In this document: one piece after another, positions 15,470 through 23,022 of the stretch
Layout of the letters: each line of letters starts with the position of its first letter
Numbering within the stretch: position 1 is the stretch's first letter
Assembly (NCBI GenBank): GCA_964404075.1
Contig: CAYOIM010000011.1
Coordinates: forward strand, 1-26,194
Direction of reading: 5' to 3'
Origin: CAYTED01 sp964404075
GTDB lineage: Bacteria > Patescibacteriota > Minisyncoccia > Moranbacterales > UBA1568
Length of the DNA: 26,194 nt
Position numbers and translations under genes: made by a program
Notes under the pieces: generated by a model
What the model saw: only the letters and a program-made list of their open reading frames with translations
Told to the model about the DNA's origin: nothing
Database searches by the model: none

Positions 15470-15490
15470 AGGGTTGTCTTCAAAAGAAGA

Positions 15491-16060
15491 TTATTTTTCG
15501 GATACGATGGCATCGGTCTTCATATCCGCCGGAAGAGTGATATCGATGATCGGCGCCACAGCGTCGACGACAGGAATCGCCACCGCCTTCGCGCGAGGCA
15601 GTTGTCGGAGCGCTTCCACCGTCACGCGCGCCACATTGAGCGCATTCGATGCGCCGAGCGATTTCGAAACGACATCCCGAACACCGAGCAGATCGACGAC
15701 CGCACGGACCGCGCCACCGGCGATGAGTCCGCGACCTTCGGAGGCGGGCTTCAGGAGAACGCGCGCAGATCCGAGTTTGGCAGTGACATCGTGCGCGATA
15801 GTTCCTCCGGTCAAAGCGATTTCCACCATGTTCTTCTTCGCCTCTCCATACGCCTTCTGAATGGCGATCGAGACATCGGCACCCTTCGCGACGCCAACGC
15901 CCACCTTGCCCCGGCGATTCCCGATGACGAGCGTCGCGCGGAAACGGAAACGGCGACCGCCTTTCACCACACGGGTCACGCGCGCCAAATTGAGGAGCTT
16001 CTGATCGAACTCCGGCTTCTCTCTCCGCGCACCGCCTTTTCTTCCTTGCTGTTTCGCCAT
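15491..16060 (-). CDS. rpsE: 30S ribosomal protein S5
   Basis: This 189-residue protein has the S5 double-stranded-RNA-binding N-terminal domain (RVTRVVKGGRRFRFRATLVI, GVGVAKGADVSIAI) and the C-terminal domain with LKPASEGRGLIAGG and SKSLGASNALNVARVTVEAL. S5 lies at the mRNA entry and helps decoding fidelity. A C-terminal tail of about 20 residues (IIDITLPADMKTDAIVSEK) extends past the usual end. It is 27 bases after rplR. Confidence 0.95.
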   Translation of the reverse strand: MAKQQGRKGGARREKPEFDQKLLNLARVTRVVKGGRRFRFRATLVIGNRRGKVGVGVAKGADVSIAIQKAYGEAKKNMVEIALTGGTIAHDVTAKLGSARVLLKPASEGRGLIAGGAVRAVVDLLGVRDVVSKSLGASNALNVARVTVEALRQLPRAKAVAIPVVDAVAPIIDITLPADMKTDAIVSEK

Positions 16061-16087
16061 AATGGTTTCGTAATGTTGAAAAAAATT

Positions 16088-16438
16088 TTACAATGCGAGC
16101 CCGGCCTCGCGAGCGCCATCGGCAAGCGCCTTCACCTTGCCATGATACCGATACCCCGCCCGATCGAAAACGACGGCCTTAATACCGATCGCGAGACACC
16201 TTGCGGCGAGTGCTTTGCCGACGGTAGCCGCACCCAGGACCGTATTTCTCTCCTTCAGCATCGTGGTACTGCAGGAGGCCAAGGTCTTCCCTGCGAGATC
16301 ATCGATAATCTGTGCCGAGAAAGCGGTGTTGCTCCGAAAAACCGAGAGCCTCGGAATCGCCTTGGTACCCGAAATCTTCGCGCGGATGCGGCGCTTTCTC
16401 ATGGCTCTCAGCAATTGTGTCGATGGTTTTCGTATCAT
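16088..16438 (-). CDS. rplR: 50S ribosomal protein L18
   Basis: The 116-residue product has the L18 pattern: a basic N-terminal stretch (RKRRIRAKISGT), PRLSVFRSNTAFSAQIID, and a C-terminal VFDRAGYRYHGKVKALADGARE. L18 binds 5S rRNA and docks it in the large subunit with L5. The length is normal. It is 22 bases after rplF in the spc-type order. Confidence 0.95.
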   Translation of the reverse strand: MIRKPSTQLLRAMRKRRIRAKISGTKAIPRLSVFRSNTAFSAQIIDDLAGKTLASCSTTMLKERNTVLGAATVGKALAARCLAIGIKAVVFDRAGYRYHGKVKALADGAREAGLAL

Positions 16439-16460
16439 ACCCTTTTCCTTATATAAATAC

Positions 16461-16997
16461 CTAGGCGGAAGCCTTCTTACCTTCCTTTCGTCTCACGATT
16501 TCACCGACATACTTGAAGCCCTTCCCCTTATACGGTTCCACTGGCTTCAGGTCACGGATCTCCGCGGCGAACTGCCCCACTTTCTGCCGATCGATACCGG
16601 AAATCGTGAGGATATTCCCCTCAATCTTCGCCTCGATGCCATCGGGAATGGTCATGACCACCGGATGAGAGAATCCCAAAGCGAGATTGATTTTCTTCCC
16701 CGCGACCGACATACGGAAACCGACGCCGTTCAATTCGAGCTGTTTCTGGAAACCCTTGGTCGTCCCTTCAATCATGTTCGAGATCATCTTCGCCGTCGTT
16801 CCCCACAAGGCGGAAGCGAGCTTCCCCTGCCCCGCTTTTGCAACGAGCACTTCTTTCTCGGCGAGCGTCACCCTCACCTCATCGCGATGCGAGAAAGAGA
16901 GCGTCCCCTTCGGACCCTTTACGGTGATGATATTCGCTTGGAGGGACACCTCGGCACCGTCCGCGATAGTCACTGGTTTTTTTCCAATTCTTGACAT
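16461..16997 (-). CDS. rplF: 50S ribosomal protein L6
   Basis: The 178-residue protein starts MSRIGKKPVTIADGAEVSLQ and shows both tandem L6 folds, with TVKGPKGTLSF in the first and the signature EPYKGKGFKYVGEIVRRKEGKK near the C-terminus (EPYKGKGFKY, about 154-163). L6 lies near the factor-binding region of the large subunit. It follows rpsH by 27 bases. Confidence 0.95.
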   Translation of the reverse strand: MSRIGKKPVTIADGAEVSLQANIITVKGPKGTLSFSHRDEVRVTLAEKEVLVAKAGQGKLASALWGTTAKMISNMIEGTTKGFQKQLELNGVGFRMSVAGKKINLALGFSHPVVMTIPDGIEAKIEGNILTISGIDRQKVGQFAAEIRDLKPVEPYKGKGFKYVGEIVRRKEGKKASA

Positions 16998-17024
16998 ACG
17001 ATATGCTCTCAGTTTACTCCCTAT

Positions 17025-17587
17025 TTACCACACTTCGCAGATAAGCTCGCCTCCAAGGCCCTGACGATACGCGTTGACACCGCTCATCACACCCTTGGAA
17101 GTCGATACGACTGCGAGTCCGAATCCGTTTTTCACTTTCTTAATCTCGCCCTTCTTCACATACACGCGACGACCTTCCTTGCTCACGCGGCGGATTTCAT
17201 GGATAGCGGGATCCTTCCGGACGGGCGATACCAGGATATATTTGAGCCACACGATCAGATTTTCCTTGTTATGGTCGAGCGATTCCTTTTCGGATCGGAG
17301 ANNNNNNNNNNNNNNNNNNNNNNNNNNNNNNNNNNNNNNNNNNNNNNNNNNNNNNNNNNNNNNNNNNNNNNNNNNNNNNNNNNNNNNNNNNNNNNNNNNN
17401 NCCACACGATCAGATTTTCCTTGTTATGGTCGAGCGATTCCTTTTCGGATCGGAGAATAAACCCTTCCTTTTCGAGGATACGGGCGATTTCATGCTTCAG
17501 CTTCGAGGCAGGCATCGACACCTTGTCGCGGCCAGCTCGTTGGGCATTTCTCACTCTCGTCAACATGTCTGCGATTGGGTCTAACAT
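17025..17587 (-). CDS. rpsH: 30S ribosomal protein S8, interrupted by a false assembly gap
   Basis: The N-terminal part (MLDPIADMLTRVRNAQRAGR onward) lies upstream of an N run and the C-terminal part (ending GVNAYRQGLGGELICEVW) lies after it. Both pieces contain the same 55 bases (17247-17301 and 17402-17456), coding for LRSEKESLDHNKENLIVW. Removing the N run and one copy leaves 408 bases, a clean 135-residue S8 with the C-terminal signature STSKGVMSGVNAYR. The gene is therefore intact in the organism. S8 organises the central domain of 16S rRNA and in E. coli represses the spc operon. A hairpin in the 64-base spacer just upstream could be involved in regulation. Confidence 0.9.
17247..17456. 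other. Assembly gap with 55-base duplicated flanks in rpsH
   Basis: One hundred N (17302-17401) separate two identical 55-base segments. Identical ends of one fixed length are what remains when overlapping contigs from a k-mer graph are joined by a scaffolder with a default gap. Collapsing them restores the rpsH frame exactly. Confidence 0.9.
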
Positions 17588-17608
17588 AATATATCAGGAT
17601 TGGGCTGA

Positions 17609-17635
17609 CGGAGTATCGCTCCGAAGCGACTTCCG
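17609..17635 (-). promoter_or_regulatory. Hairpin in the rpsN-rpsH spacer, just upstream of rpsH
   Basis: TCGCT (17616-17620) pairs with AGCGA (17625-17629), and outside an imperfect region CGGA (17609-17612) pairs with TCCG (17632-17635). It starts about 22 bases before the rpsH ATG. No T run follows, so it is not a terminator. It might be a translational control site, but that is a guess from position. Confidence 0.35.
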
Positions 17636-17651
17636 CCAACATGCTTTATTA

Positions 17652-17837
17652 CTACCATGATGCCTTCTTCACCCCCGGAATCTCGCCCTTCGAGGCGAGC
17701 TCTCGGAAACAAATGCGGCAGAGATCGAATTTTCTCATATACCCCCGCTTCCGACCGCACTTCCAGCACCGGTGAACGATCCGGGAGCTAAACTTCGGCG
17801 TCTTCAGGGACCTTGCCATTGTCGATGTTTTTGCCAT
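17652..17837 (-). CDS. rpsN: 30S ribosomal protein S14, zinc-binding type
   Basis: The 61-residue protein is the short S14 form with a zinc ribbon: CWKC (Cys24, Cys27) and CRIC (Cys40, Cys43), with the signature RKFDLCRICFRELASKG. S14 is a late-assembling protein of the 30S head. It follows rplE by eight bases, its normal place in the spc operon. A second ATG at residue 7 would also give a plausible start. Confidence 0.95.
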   Translation of the reverse strand: MAKTSTMARSLKTPKFSSRIVHRCWKCGRKRGYMRKFDLCRICFRELASKGEIPGVKKASW

Positions 17838-17845
17838 ACAAGCTG

Positions 17846-18415
17846 TCAGTTAAATGAGTTTTCTTTGTCATCCTTCCGGATCGGAACGCCGATCTTCCGG
17901 AAGAGTACCAACGCCTCTTCTCTCGTTTTCGCCGTACTCACGATCGTGATCTGGAGACCGAATATCGCCTGCACTTTCTCCTGGACGATTTCCGGGAAGA
18001 TAATATGCTCCCGAAGACCGATATTGCAGTTCCCTCCCTGATCGACGATACTCGTTTTCAATCCCTGGAAATCCCGGATACGGGGAAGCGTCGCGTTGAT
18101 GAGCCGGTCGAGGAATTGCCACATGCGTCTCCCGCGGATCGTCACCTTCACGCCGACCTCCTGACCTTCACGCAGTTTGAAACCGGCGATGGATTTCTTC
18201 GACTTGGTCTGTACGGGCTTCTGTCCGGTGACCAGCATGATGGTTTCGAGGATCTCATCAACCTTCTTCCCGTCCTTCAGGAATTTACCGGTACCGACAT
18301 TCACGATGACTTTCTCAATCGTCGGGACAGCCATAGCATTGCCATACTTGAATTCCTTCCGGAGTTCAGGCACCGCCTCTTTCTGATATTTCGTTCGGGT
18401 AAATCCTTGTTTCAT
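17846..18415 (-). CDS. rplE: 50S ribosomal protein L5
   Basis: The 189-residue product shows the L5 signatures VPTIEKVIVNVGTGKF, TGQKPVQTKSKKSIAGFKLR and LREHIIFPEI. L5 binds 5S rRNA together with L18 and contacts tRNA at the P site. The length is normal. It lies 37 bases after rplX and eight before rpsN. Confidence 0.95.
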   Translation of the reverse strand: MKQGFTRTKYQKEAVPELRKEFKYGNAMAVPTIEKVIVNVGTGKFLKDGKKVDEILETIMLVTGQKPVQTKSKKSIAGFKLREGQEVGVKVTIRGRRMWQFLDRLINATLPRIRDFQGLKTSIVDQGGNCNIGLREHIIFPEIVQEKVQAIFGLQITIVSTAKTREEALVLFRKIGVPIRKDDKENSFN

Positions 18416-18452
18416 AGGCTCTTCAGATCAAAATCATCAATACGGCGGCTCC

Positions 18453-18761
18453 CTACGCGATTATCTTTCCGGATCGTTTCGCGAAACGGACCTTTTCGCC
18501 CCCTTCGATACGGTATCCCACACGGGTCGGCTTATTCGTCTCCGGATCAAGGAACATCACATTCGATATATGGATCGATGCTTCCATCTCCACACGCTCA
18601 CCCTTCTCGCCTTCACGACGAGCCTTGCGATGTCGCTTGACGATATTCGCACCGGAGACGAGTACCCGCTTTGAAGCAGGCAGAACCGAGAGGACTTTCC
18701 CCCGCTTCCCCTTATCCTTGCCGGCAATTATCTCCACCTGATCTCCTGTGCGAATTTTCAT
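18453..18761 (-). CDS. rplX: 50S ribosomal protein L24
   Basis: I start at ATG 18761, giving 102 residues beginning MKIRTGDQVEIIAGKDKGKR, the KOW motif typical of the L24 start. An in-frame ATG at 18833 would add 24 unlikely residues made from a stutter sequence. L24 starts folding of 23S rRNA domain I. The remaining residues include HISNVMFLDPETNKPTRVGY, a normal L24 ending. Confidence 0.93.
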   Translation of the reverse strand: MKIRTGDQVEIIAGKDKGKRGKVLSVLPASKRVLVSGANIVKRHRKARREGEKGERVEMEASIHISNVMFLDPETNKPTRVGYRIEGGEKVRFAKRSGKIIA

Positions 18762-18810
18762 ATACTTGAACTTACAACTGACGACGAATGTTTTATTCTT
18801 TTTTTCTGTA

Positions 18811-18826
18811 GTGAGTCGTGAGTCGT
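18811..18826. repeat. Short stutter repeat in the rplN-rplX spacer
   Basis: GTGAGTCGTGAGTCGT is a tandem of the octamer GTGAGTCG/T. The 83-base spacer is unusually long for this cluster and otherwise AT-rich. It resembles other stutter insertions in the window in being intergenic and low complexity. Confidence 0.45.
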
Positions 18827-18844
18827 TTGTCATCCGTTATTTTC

Positions 18845-19210
18845 TTACAATACTTCCGGTGCGAGCGATGCGATCTTCGCGAATCCCTTCTCGCGGACCT
18901 CTCTCGCTATGGGTCCGAAGATGCGGGTTCCCTTCGGCTCCTTTCCTTCGACGATCACGGCGGCATTCTCATCAAATCTGATATAGGTATTGTCCTTCCG
19001 GCGGTATTCGTTCCGCTGACGGACGATGACGGCACGCACCTTGTCACCCTTCTTCACCGCACCGCGCGGCTCCGACTGCTTCACCGACGCGACGATGATA
19101 TCGCCGAGAGCGGCATACCGGCGACGGGTCCCACCGAGTATCTTAAAACACTTGATGATCTTCGCACCACTGTTATCGGCGACTTTCAATACGGATTCGG
19201 CCTGGATCAT
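18845..19210 (-). CDS. rplN: 50S ribosomal protein L14
   Basis: The 121-residue protein begins MIQAESVLKVADNSGAKIIK and ends FAKIASLAPEVL, both diagnostic for L14. It includes RAVIVRQRNEYRRKDNTYIRFDENA. L14 forms an intersubunit bridge and binds 23S rRNA. Its start is four bases from the rpsQ stop, so the two are translationally close. Confidence 0.96.
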   Translation of the reverse strand: MIQAESVLKVADNSGAKIIKCFKILGGTRRRYAALGDIIVASVKQSEPRGAVKKGDKVRAVIVRQRNEYRRKDNTYIRFDENAAVIVEGKEPKGTRIFGPIAREVREKGFAKIASLAPEVL

Positions 19211-19214
19211 ATGC

Positions 19215-19499
19215 TTATGCCTTCTTGATGATTTCTGATAATCGGTATTTCTTGGTCTTGCTCACCGGTCGACAGGATTCGAATGTGACGACATCGTTTG
19301 TCTTCGCCGCATTTTCCGAATCATGCACATGATACTTCTTCGTAAAGCGGTACTGCTTCCCATAGAGCGGATGCGTCTTCAGCGTCTCTACGGTGACGAC
19401 GATCGTCTTGTCCATGACGGAACTCACCACCGTCCCCTTCCACCTTGGAGAAGACTTGGCGATCGGCGACACGATTTTTTTTGATTCGACTGGTTTCAT
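19215..19499 (-). CDS. rpsQ: 30S ribosomal protein S17
   Basis: The 94-residue product has the S17 OB-fold signature: GTVVSSVMDKTIVVTVETLK (about 22-41), HPLYGKQYRFTKKYHVHD, and ESCRPVSKTKKYRLSEIIKK. S17 binds early to the 5' domain of 16S rRNA. A 20-residue basic N-terminal extension precedes the core. It follows rpmC by 21 bases. Confidence 0.95.
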   Translation of the reverse strand: MKPVESKKIVSPIAKSSPRWKGTVVSSVMDKTIVVTVETLKTHPLYGKQYRFTKKYHVHDSENAAKTNDVVTFESCRPVSKTKKYRLSEIIKKA

Positions 19500-19520
19500 A
19501 ATATGGATTCAATAGCCCTC

Positions 19521-19742
19521 TTACGCTGATGCTCCTTCCGGTATCATCCCCTCTTCGCGATCCCGCTCGGAAAGAATGGTCCGTATCCTCGCGATATCCC
19601 GCCGCAAGGTCCGGTACCCACGGTGTTTCTTCTCCTCATGTGCCATGAGACGGAACCGGAGCTCGCAAAGCGAATCTTCCCTCATGGAAAGCTCCTTCCC
19701 AAGTTCTCCTGTATTTTTTTCCCGCCATTCGCTTGCCTTCAT
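19521..19742 (-). CDS. rpmC: 50S ribosomal protein L29
   Basis: The 73-residue, mostly helical protein shows the L29 pattern (MKASEWREKNTGELGKELSM, then ELRFRLMAHE and YRTLRRDIARIRTILSER). L29 lies near the polypeptide exit and binds trigger factor. A short tail, EGMIPEGASA, follows the usual end. It lies 53 bases after rplP, with AAGG in the spacer as a possible ribosome binding site. Confidence 0.93.
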   Translation of the reverse strand: MKASEWREKNTGELGKELSMREDSLCELRFRLMAHEEKKHRGYRTLRRDIARIRTILSERDREEGMIPEGASA

Positions 19743-19795
19743 AATCGTTTTCTTATTCTCTAACCTTTCTCTAATCCAATATCTGGTATCTCCTC

Positions 19796-20206
19796 TTAGT
19801 GCCGTTCGACGAACTTCGTCTTCACCGCCAGCTTGTGCGAAGCGAGCCGCATCGCCTCCGTCGCCTGCGCTTTCGTCACCCCATCAAGCTCGAACAGGAC
19901 TTTCCCAGCGGCGATCTTCGCGACAAAATGATCGACGCTTCCCTTCCCCTTTCCCATCGGCGTCTGCTCGCCCTTCTTCGTCACTGGCATATCAGGGAAA
20001 ATCCTGATCCACACCTTGCCTCCCCGCTGGATATATCGGGTCATCGCCCGCCGTGCCGCTTCGATCTGACGGGCGGAAATGATGCCGGCCTCCATCGCCT
20101 TCAGTCCAAAACTTCCGAACGAGACGGCAATACCACGGGTGGCGGGACCTTTCGGCATCCCACCCCTCTGGTGCTTCCGGTGTTTTACTTTTCGTGGCAT
20201 GAGCAT
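19796..20206 (-). CDS. rplP: 50S ribosomal protein L16
   Basis: The 136-residue protein begins MLMPRKVKHRKHQRGGMPKG and has the signatures FGSFGLKAMEAGIISARQIE, GKVWIRIFPD and GKGKGSVDHFVAKI. L16 contacts the A-site tRNA and is needed for peptidyl transfer. MLMP is a common L16 start, so I keep the first ATG. It follows rpsC by 26 bases. Confidence 0.96.
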   Translation of the reverse strand: MLMPRKVKHRKHQRGGMPKGPATRGIAVSFGSFGLKAMEAGIISARQIEAARRAMTRYIQRGGKVWIRIFPDMPVTKKGEQTPMGKGKGSVDHFVAKIAAGKVLFELDGVTKAQATEAMRLASHKLAVKTKFVERH

Positions 20207-20232
20207 ACGCGTATCGACTCATTTGTTCTCAG

Positions 20233-20916
20233 TTATTTCGCTTCCATCGCAAGAGCTTGTTTCTTTTCCTTGATGGCAAATTTTTCTCCCTTATACACCC
20301 AGACCTTCACGCCGATGACTCCATAGGTCGTACTGGCATTGTATCGCGCGAAATCGATATCCGCGCGCAAGGTATGGAGGGGGATCTTCCCCTGTGCCTG
20401 CCATTCGCGGCGGGACATTTCCGCTCCGCCGAGGCGACCCGACACTTCGATCTTCACCCCTTCGACCGCCTGATTCGCGCGCACCTGTTCGATCATGGTC
20501 TTCAGGATCCTCCGGAAGGGCAACCGCTTCTCCAACTGCTCGGCAACTTGCTGAGCGATGAGCATCGCGCTCTCTTCGAATCGCTTCACTTCTTCAACGC
20601 TCACCTTGAGATCGAACTTCCGCCCGGGGAAGAATCGATGCCGGATCACGCGGGTCAGGTCTTCGATGCCGGTACCGCCGCGACCGATGAGCACGCCCGG
20701 TCTCAAGGTGAGAATGGCGAGTCGCATGACTCCTTCCGATCGTTCGATGAGCACATCGGCGATCGCCGCCGCCTTCCACTTCTTGAAGACGAACTCACGG
20801 ATCTCGACATCCTCACGGAGGTTTCTCTGATATTCCTTTTTCCCGCCGAACCAGCGCGATTTCCATTCAGTGACGATACCGAGTCGCAGTCCGGTGGCGT
20901 TGTATTTGTGACCCAT
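20233..20916 (-). CDS. rpsC: 30S ribosomal protein S3
   Basis: I start at ATG 20916, giving 227 residues that begin MGHKYNATGLRLGI, the S3 start; the frame stays open further upstream into rplV but that part is not S3-like. A KH domain with the GRGG loop (78-81) and the C-terminal domain (RLGGAEMSRREWQAQGKIPL) are clear. S3 lines the mRNA entry tunnel and has helicase activity with S4 and S5. It is 25 bases after rplV. Confidence 0.95.
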   Translation of the reverse strand: MGHKYNATGLRLGIVTEWKSRWFGGKKEYQRNLREDVEIREFVFKKWKAAAIADVLIERSEGVMRLAILTLRPGVLIGRGGTGIEDLTRVIRHRFFPGRKFDLKVSVEEVKRFEESAMLIAQQVAEQLEKRLPFRRILKTMIEQVRANQAVEGVKIEVSGRLGGAEMSRREWQAQGKIPLHTLRADIDFARYNASTTYGVIGVKVWVYKGEKFAIKEKKQALAMEAK

Positions 20917-20941
20917 AGGATCTTCTTTCTCAGCGGATAAT

Positions 20942-21412
20942 TTATGATACCTTCTTCCGGGCGACCGACTCCTCGTTCTTCTCTTTCGGAATCTTCGTGA
21001 AAGCGGCTTTTCTGTTCTCCGCGCCTTTCTCAGCCTTTGCAACCTTTTTCACCGGCTTCTCGACGACCGCTCCACCCTCTTCCCGATTTTCGAGTACGAG
21101 GAATATCTTCGAGCTCCGTCTGATGATGGCACCGGCGCGTCCGAACGCCTTCGGTTTCCATCGCTTGAGCTTCGCCCCTTCCCCCACCTCCGCCGTCTTC
21201 ACGAACAAGGTCTTCCGATCAAGTCCGAAATTATTTTCGGCATTCGCGATAGCACTCTTCATGAGAGTGAGCATCGGGAGAGATGTCCGCTTGGTCTGCT
21301 TCGCGAGCTCAACGAGCGCGACATCAACCGACATCCCGATGACAGATCCGACCACGAGGCGGCTCTTCCTGGGAGCGATACGGAGATTTTTGAGGGTTGC
21401 TTCCACTTTCAT
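20942..21412 (-). CDS. rplV: 50S ribosomal protein L22 with a charged C-terminal tail
   Basis: Starting at ATG 21412, the 156-residue protein begins MKVEATLKNLRIAPRKSRLV, the L22 signature, and keeps the loop KRWKPKAFGRAGAIIRRSS that lines the exit tunnel. The core ends near residue 110. A tail of about 45 residues rich in Lys, Glu and Ala (EKPVKKVAKAEKGAENRK) follows, longer than in most bacteria and probably disordered at the ribosome surface. Confidence 0.94.
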   Translation of the reverse strand: MKVEATLKNLRIAPRKSRLVVGSVIGMSVDVALVELAKQTKRTSLPMLTLMKSAIANAENNFGLDRKTLFVKTAEVGEGAKLKRWKPKAFGRAGAIIRRSSKIFLVLENREEGGAVVEKPVKKVAKAEKGAENRKAAFTKIPKEKNEESVARKKVS

Positions 21413-21449
21413 ACATGCGTTCTTCTCGGTAATTATCGAGTATGCTTCT

Positions 21450-21776
21450 TTATTTCTTCGCCGGTGCCGAGACCTTGGCGGCCTTCGCGGCATCAAGCTC
21501 TCTCTGCTTGGCGGCGATTTCTATTTCCTTCTGCATCTTTCCCCCATGACGGACGAATTTCCGCGTCGGAGAGAATTCCCCCAGTCGATGGCCGACCATC
21601 TCTTCTGTCGTGAACACCGTGATGAAATCCTTCCCATTGTGAACGGCAAAAGTGAATCCTACCATTTCCGGGGAGATGACACAAGCCCGGGACCAAGTTT
21701 TGATGGACCCCTTATCTCCCGGCTTCCGACCCGCGAGCTTCGCGAGCACCCGGGGATCGACATATGGTCCTTTCTT
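21450..21776 (-). CDS. rpsS: 30S ribosomal protein S19, 5' end hidden in an assembly gap
   Basis: The visible part begins KKGPYVDPRVLAKLAGRKPG, so only about five residues (usually MxRSx) are lost in the gap. The rest shows the S19 signature ITVFTTEEMVGHRLGEFSPT and RKFVRHGGK. A C-terminal extension (QRELDAAKAAKVSAPAKK) makes it longer than the usual 92 residues. S19 lies in the 30S head near the A-site tRNA and binds with S13. Confidence 0.93.
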   Translation of the reverse strand, partial: KKGPYVDPRVLAKLAGRKPGDKGSIKTWSRACVISPEMVGFTFAVHNGKDFITVFTTEEMVGHRLGEFSPTRKFVRHGGKMQKEIEIAAKQRELDAAKAAKVSAPAKK

Positions 21777-21876
21777 NNNNNNNNNNNNNNNNNNNNNNNN
21801 NNNNNNNNNNNNNNNNNNNNNNNNNNNNNNNNNNNNNNNNNNNNNNNNNNNNNNNNNNNNNNNNNNNNNNNNNNNN
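21777..21876. other. True assembly gap between rplB and rpsS
   Basis: One hundred N with no shared sequence on the two sides. The lost part should hold about 25 codons of rplB, its stop, a short spacer and about five codons of rpsS, roughly 100 bases, which happens to fit the N count. The open frame spanning it is accidental and not a fusion. Confidence 0.9.
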
Positions 21877-22628
21877 GGCTTCCCCCATGGGGTCTTCGGA
21901 TGCATACCGATCGGTTGCCGTCCTTCACCGCCACCGTGCGGGTGATCCACCGGATTCATGGCCGAGCCACGGACGGTCGGACGGCGACCGAGCCACCTCG
22001 CGCGACCGGCCTTGCCGATCCGTTCGGCTGAGTGTTCGAAATTGCTCACCTGACCGATCGTCGCGGAACATTCCATATTCACGAGTCGCACTTCGCTCGA
22101 AGCGAGTTTGAGCTGTGCATACTTGCCCTCGGCGGCCATGATCGTCGCACCACTCCCGGCACTGCGGACCATCTGCCCCCCCTTGCCGATCTTAATTTCG
22201 ATATTGGAGATGACCGTCCCGACCGGAATGTTCTTCAATGGGAGGCGATTCCCCACCTCGATCGGAGCATTCGGACCGGAGAGGATCACCTGACCAACCT
22301 TCATCCCTTCGGTCGCGAGCACATACCGCTTCTCCCCGTCGACATAATGGATGAGCGCGATGAGCGCGGAACGGTTCGGATCCTTTTCGATCGCGGCGAT
22401 CCTCCCTGGAACATCGAATTTGTCCATCTTGAAATCCACCAACCGATACCTCCGCTTGTGCCCACCACCCTTGTGACGGACAGAAATCTTCCCATGCGAA
22501 CGACCACTCTTCTTGTTGAGCGGTGCGAGGAGAGATTTCTCCGGCTTGCGATCGGTCAGCATGTCTGGCTTCACGATGGACATGTTGCGACGAGCCGCAT
22601 TATTTTTCCGATAGATTTTGATTGCCAT
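21877..22628 (-). CDS. rplB: 50S ribosomal protein L2, 3' end hidden in an assembly gap
   Basis: About 250 residues are visible, starting MAIKIYRKNNAARRNMSIVK. The signatures SGRSHGKISVRHKGGGHKRR, the OB-fold region, and the peptidyl-transferase-proximal NPVDHPHGGGEGRQPIGMHP (about 225-244) are present, followed by KTPWGK, after which about 25 residues are lost. L2 is central to subunit joining and peptide-bond formation. It follows rplW by 20 bases. Confidence 0.95.
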
Positions 22629-22648
22629 ATAGGATCTTTACTCTTTCG

Positions 22649-23008
22649 TTATGCCGCTGATCCGGACTTGAACATTTCGATGGTCTCGCCCTTCCTCAGT
22701 TTCACGATCGCCTTCTTCACCTTCGCCTGCATGCCGATCGTCCGTCCGAACGCGCGCTTGCGCGAGGGAACCGTGATGGTATGGACCGCCTCGACATGGA
22801 CGCCGTAGACTTCTTCCACCGATCGCTTCACCTCGCCCTTCGTCGCCTGAAGGCCGATACGGAAAGTATATTCCCCCCGCTCGGAAAGCACGAAGGACTT
22901 CTCCGTGATACGAGGCGCAAGCAATACCTTGTTCGCCAAGGCGCTCCCAAAAGCAGTCTTCTCCCGGAGTTTATCTTTCACTTCATTTTTCTTCTCAAAA
23001 ATCGCCAT
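22649..23008 (-). CDS. rplW: 50S ribosomal protein L23
   Basis: The 119-residue protein has an N-terminal basic extension of about 25 residues (MAIFEKKNEVKDKLREKTAF), then the L23 core LLAPRITEKSFVLSERGEYT, VEEVYGVHVEAVHTI and KKAIVKLRKGETIEMF. L23 sits at the exit tunnel and is the docking point for trigger factor and SRP. It follows rplD by 14 bases. Confidence 0.95.
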   Translation of the reverse strand: MAIFEKKNEVKDKLREKTAFGSALANKVLLAPRITEKSFVLSERGEYTFRIGLQATKGEVKRSVEEVYGVHVEAVHTITVPSRKRAFGRTIGMQAKVKKAIVKLRKGETIEMFKSGSAA

Positions 23009-23022
23009 AATCGTGTATCAAT

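Noticed and set aside
15230..16456. Plus-strand open frame of 408 codons opposite rpsE, rplR and part of rplO
   Set aside because: It crosses several real ribosomal genes on the other strand and has no recognisable domain.
17247..17456. Tandem duplication inside rpsH as a biological repeat
   Set aside because: The copies are identical, are exactly 55 bases as in rplD, and flank a standard 100-N gap; removing one restores the gene.
18453..18833. Longer L24 starting at the ATG at 18833
   Set aside because: The extra 24 residues come from a stutter-containing spacer, while the internal ATG gives the standard L24 N-terminus.
21450..22628. Apparent L2-S19 fusion protein
   Set aside because: The frame is joined only through 100 N of unknown true length; each side is a standard separate ribosomal protein.
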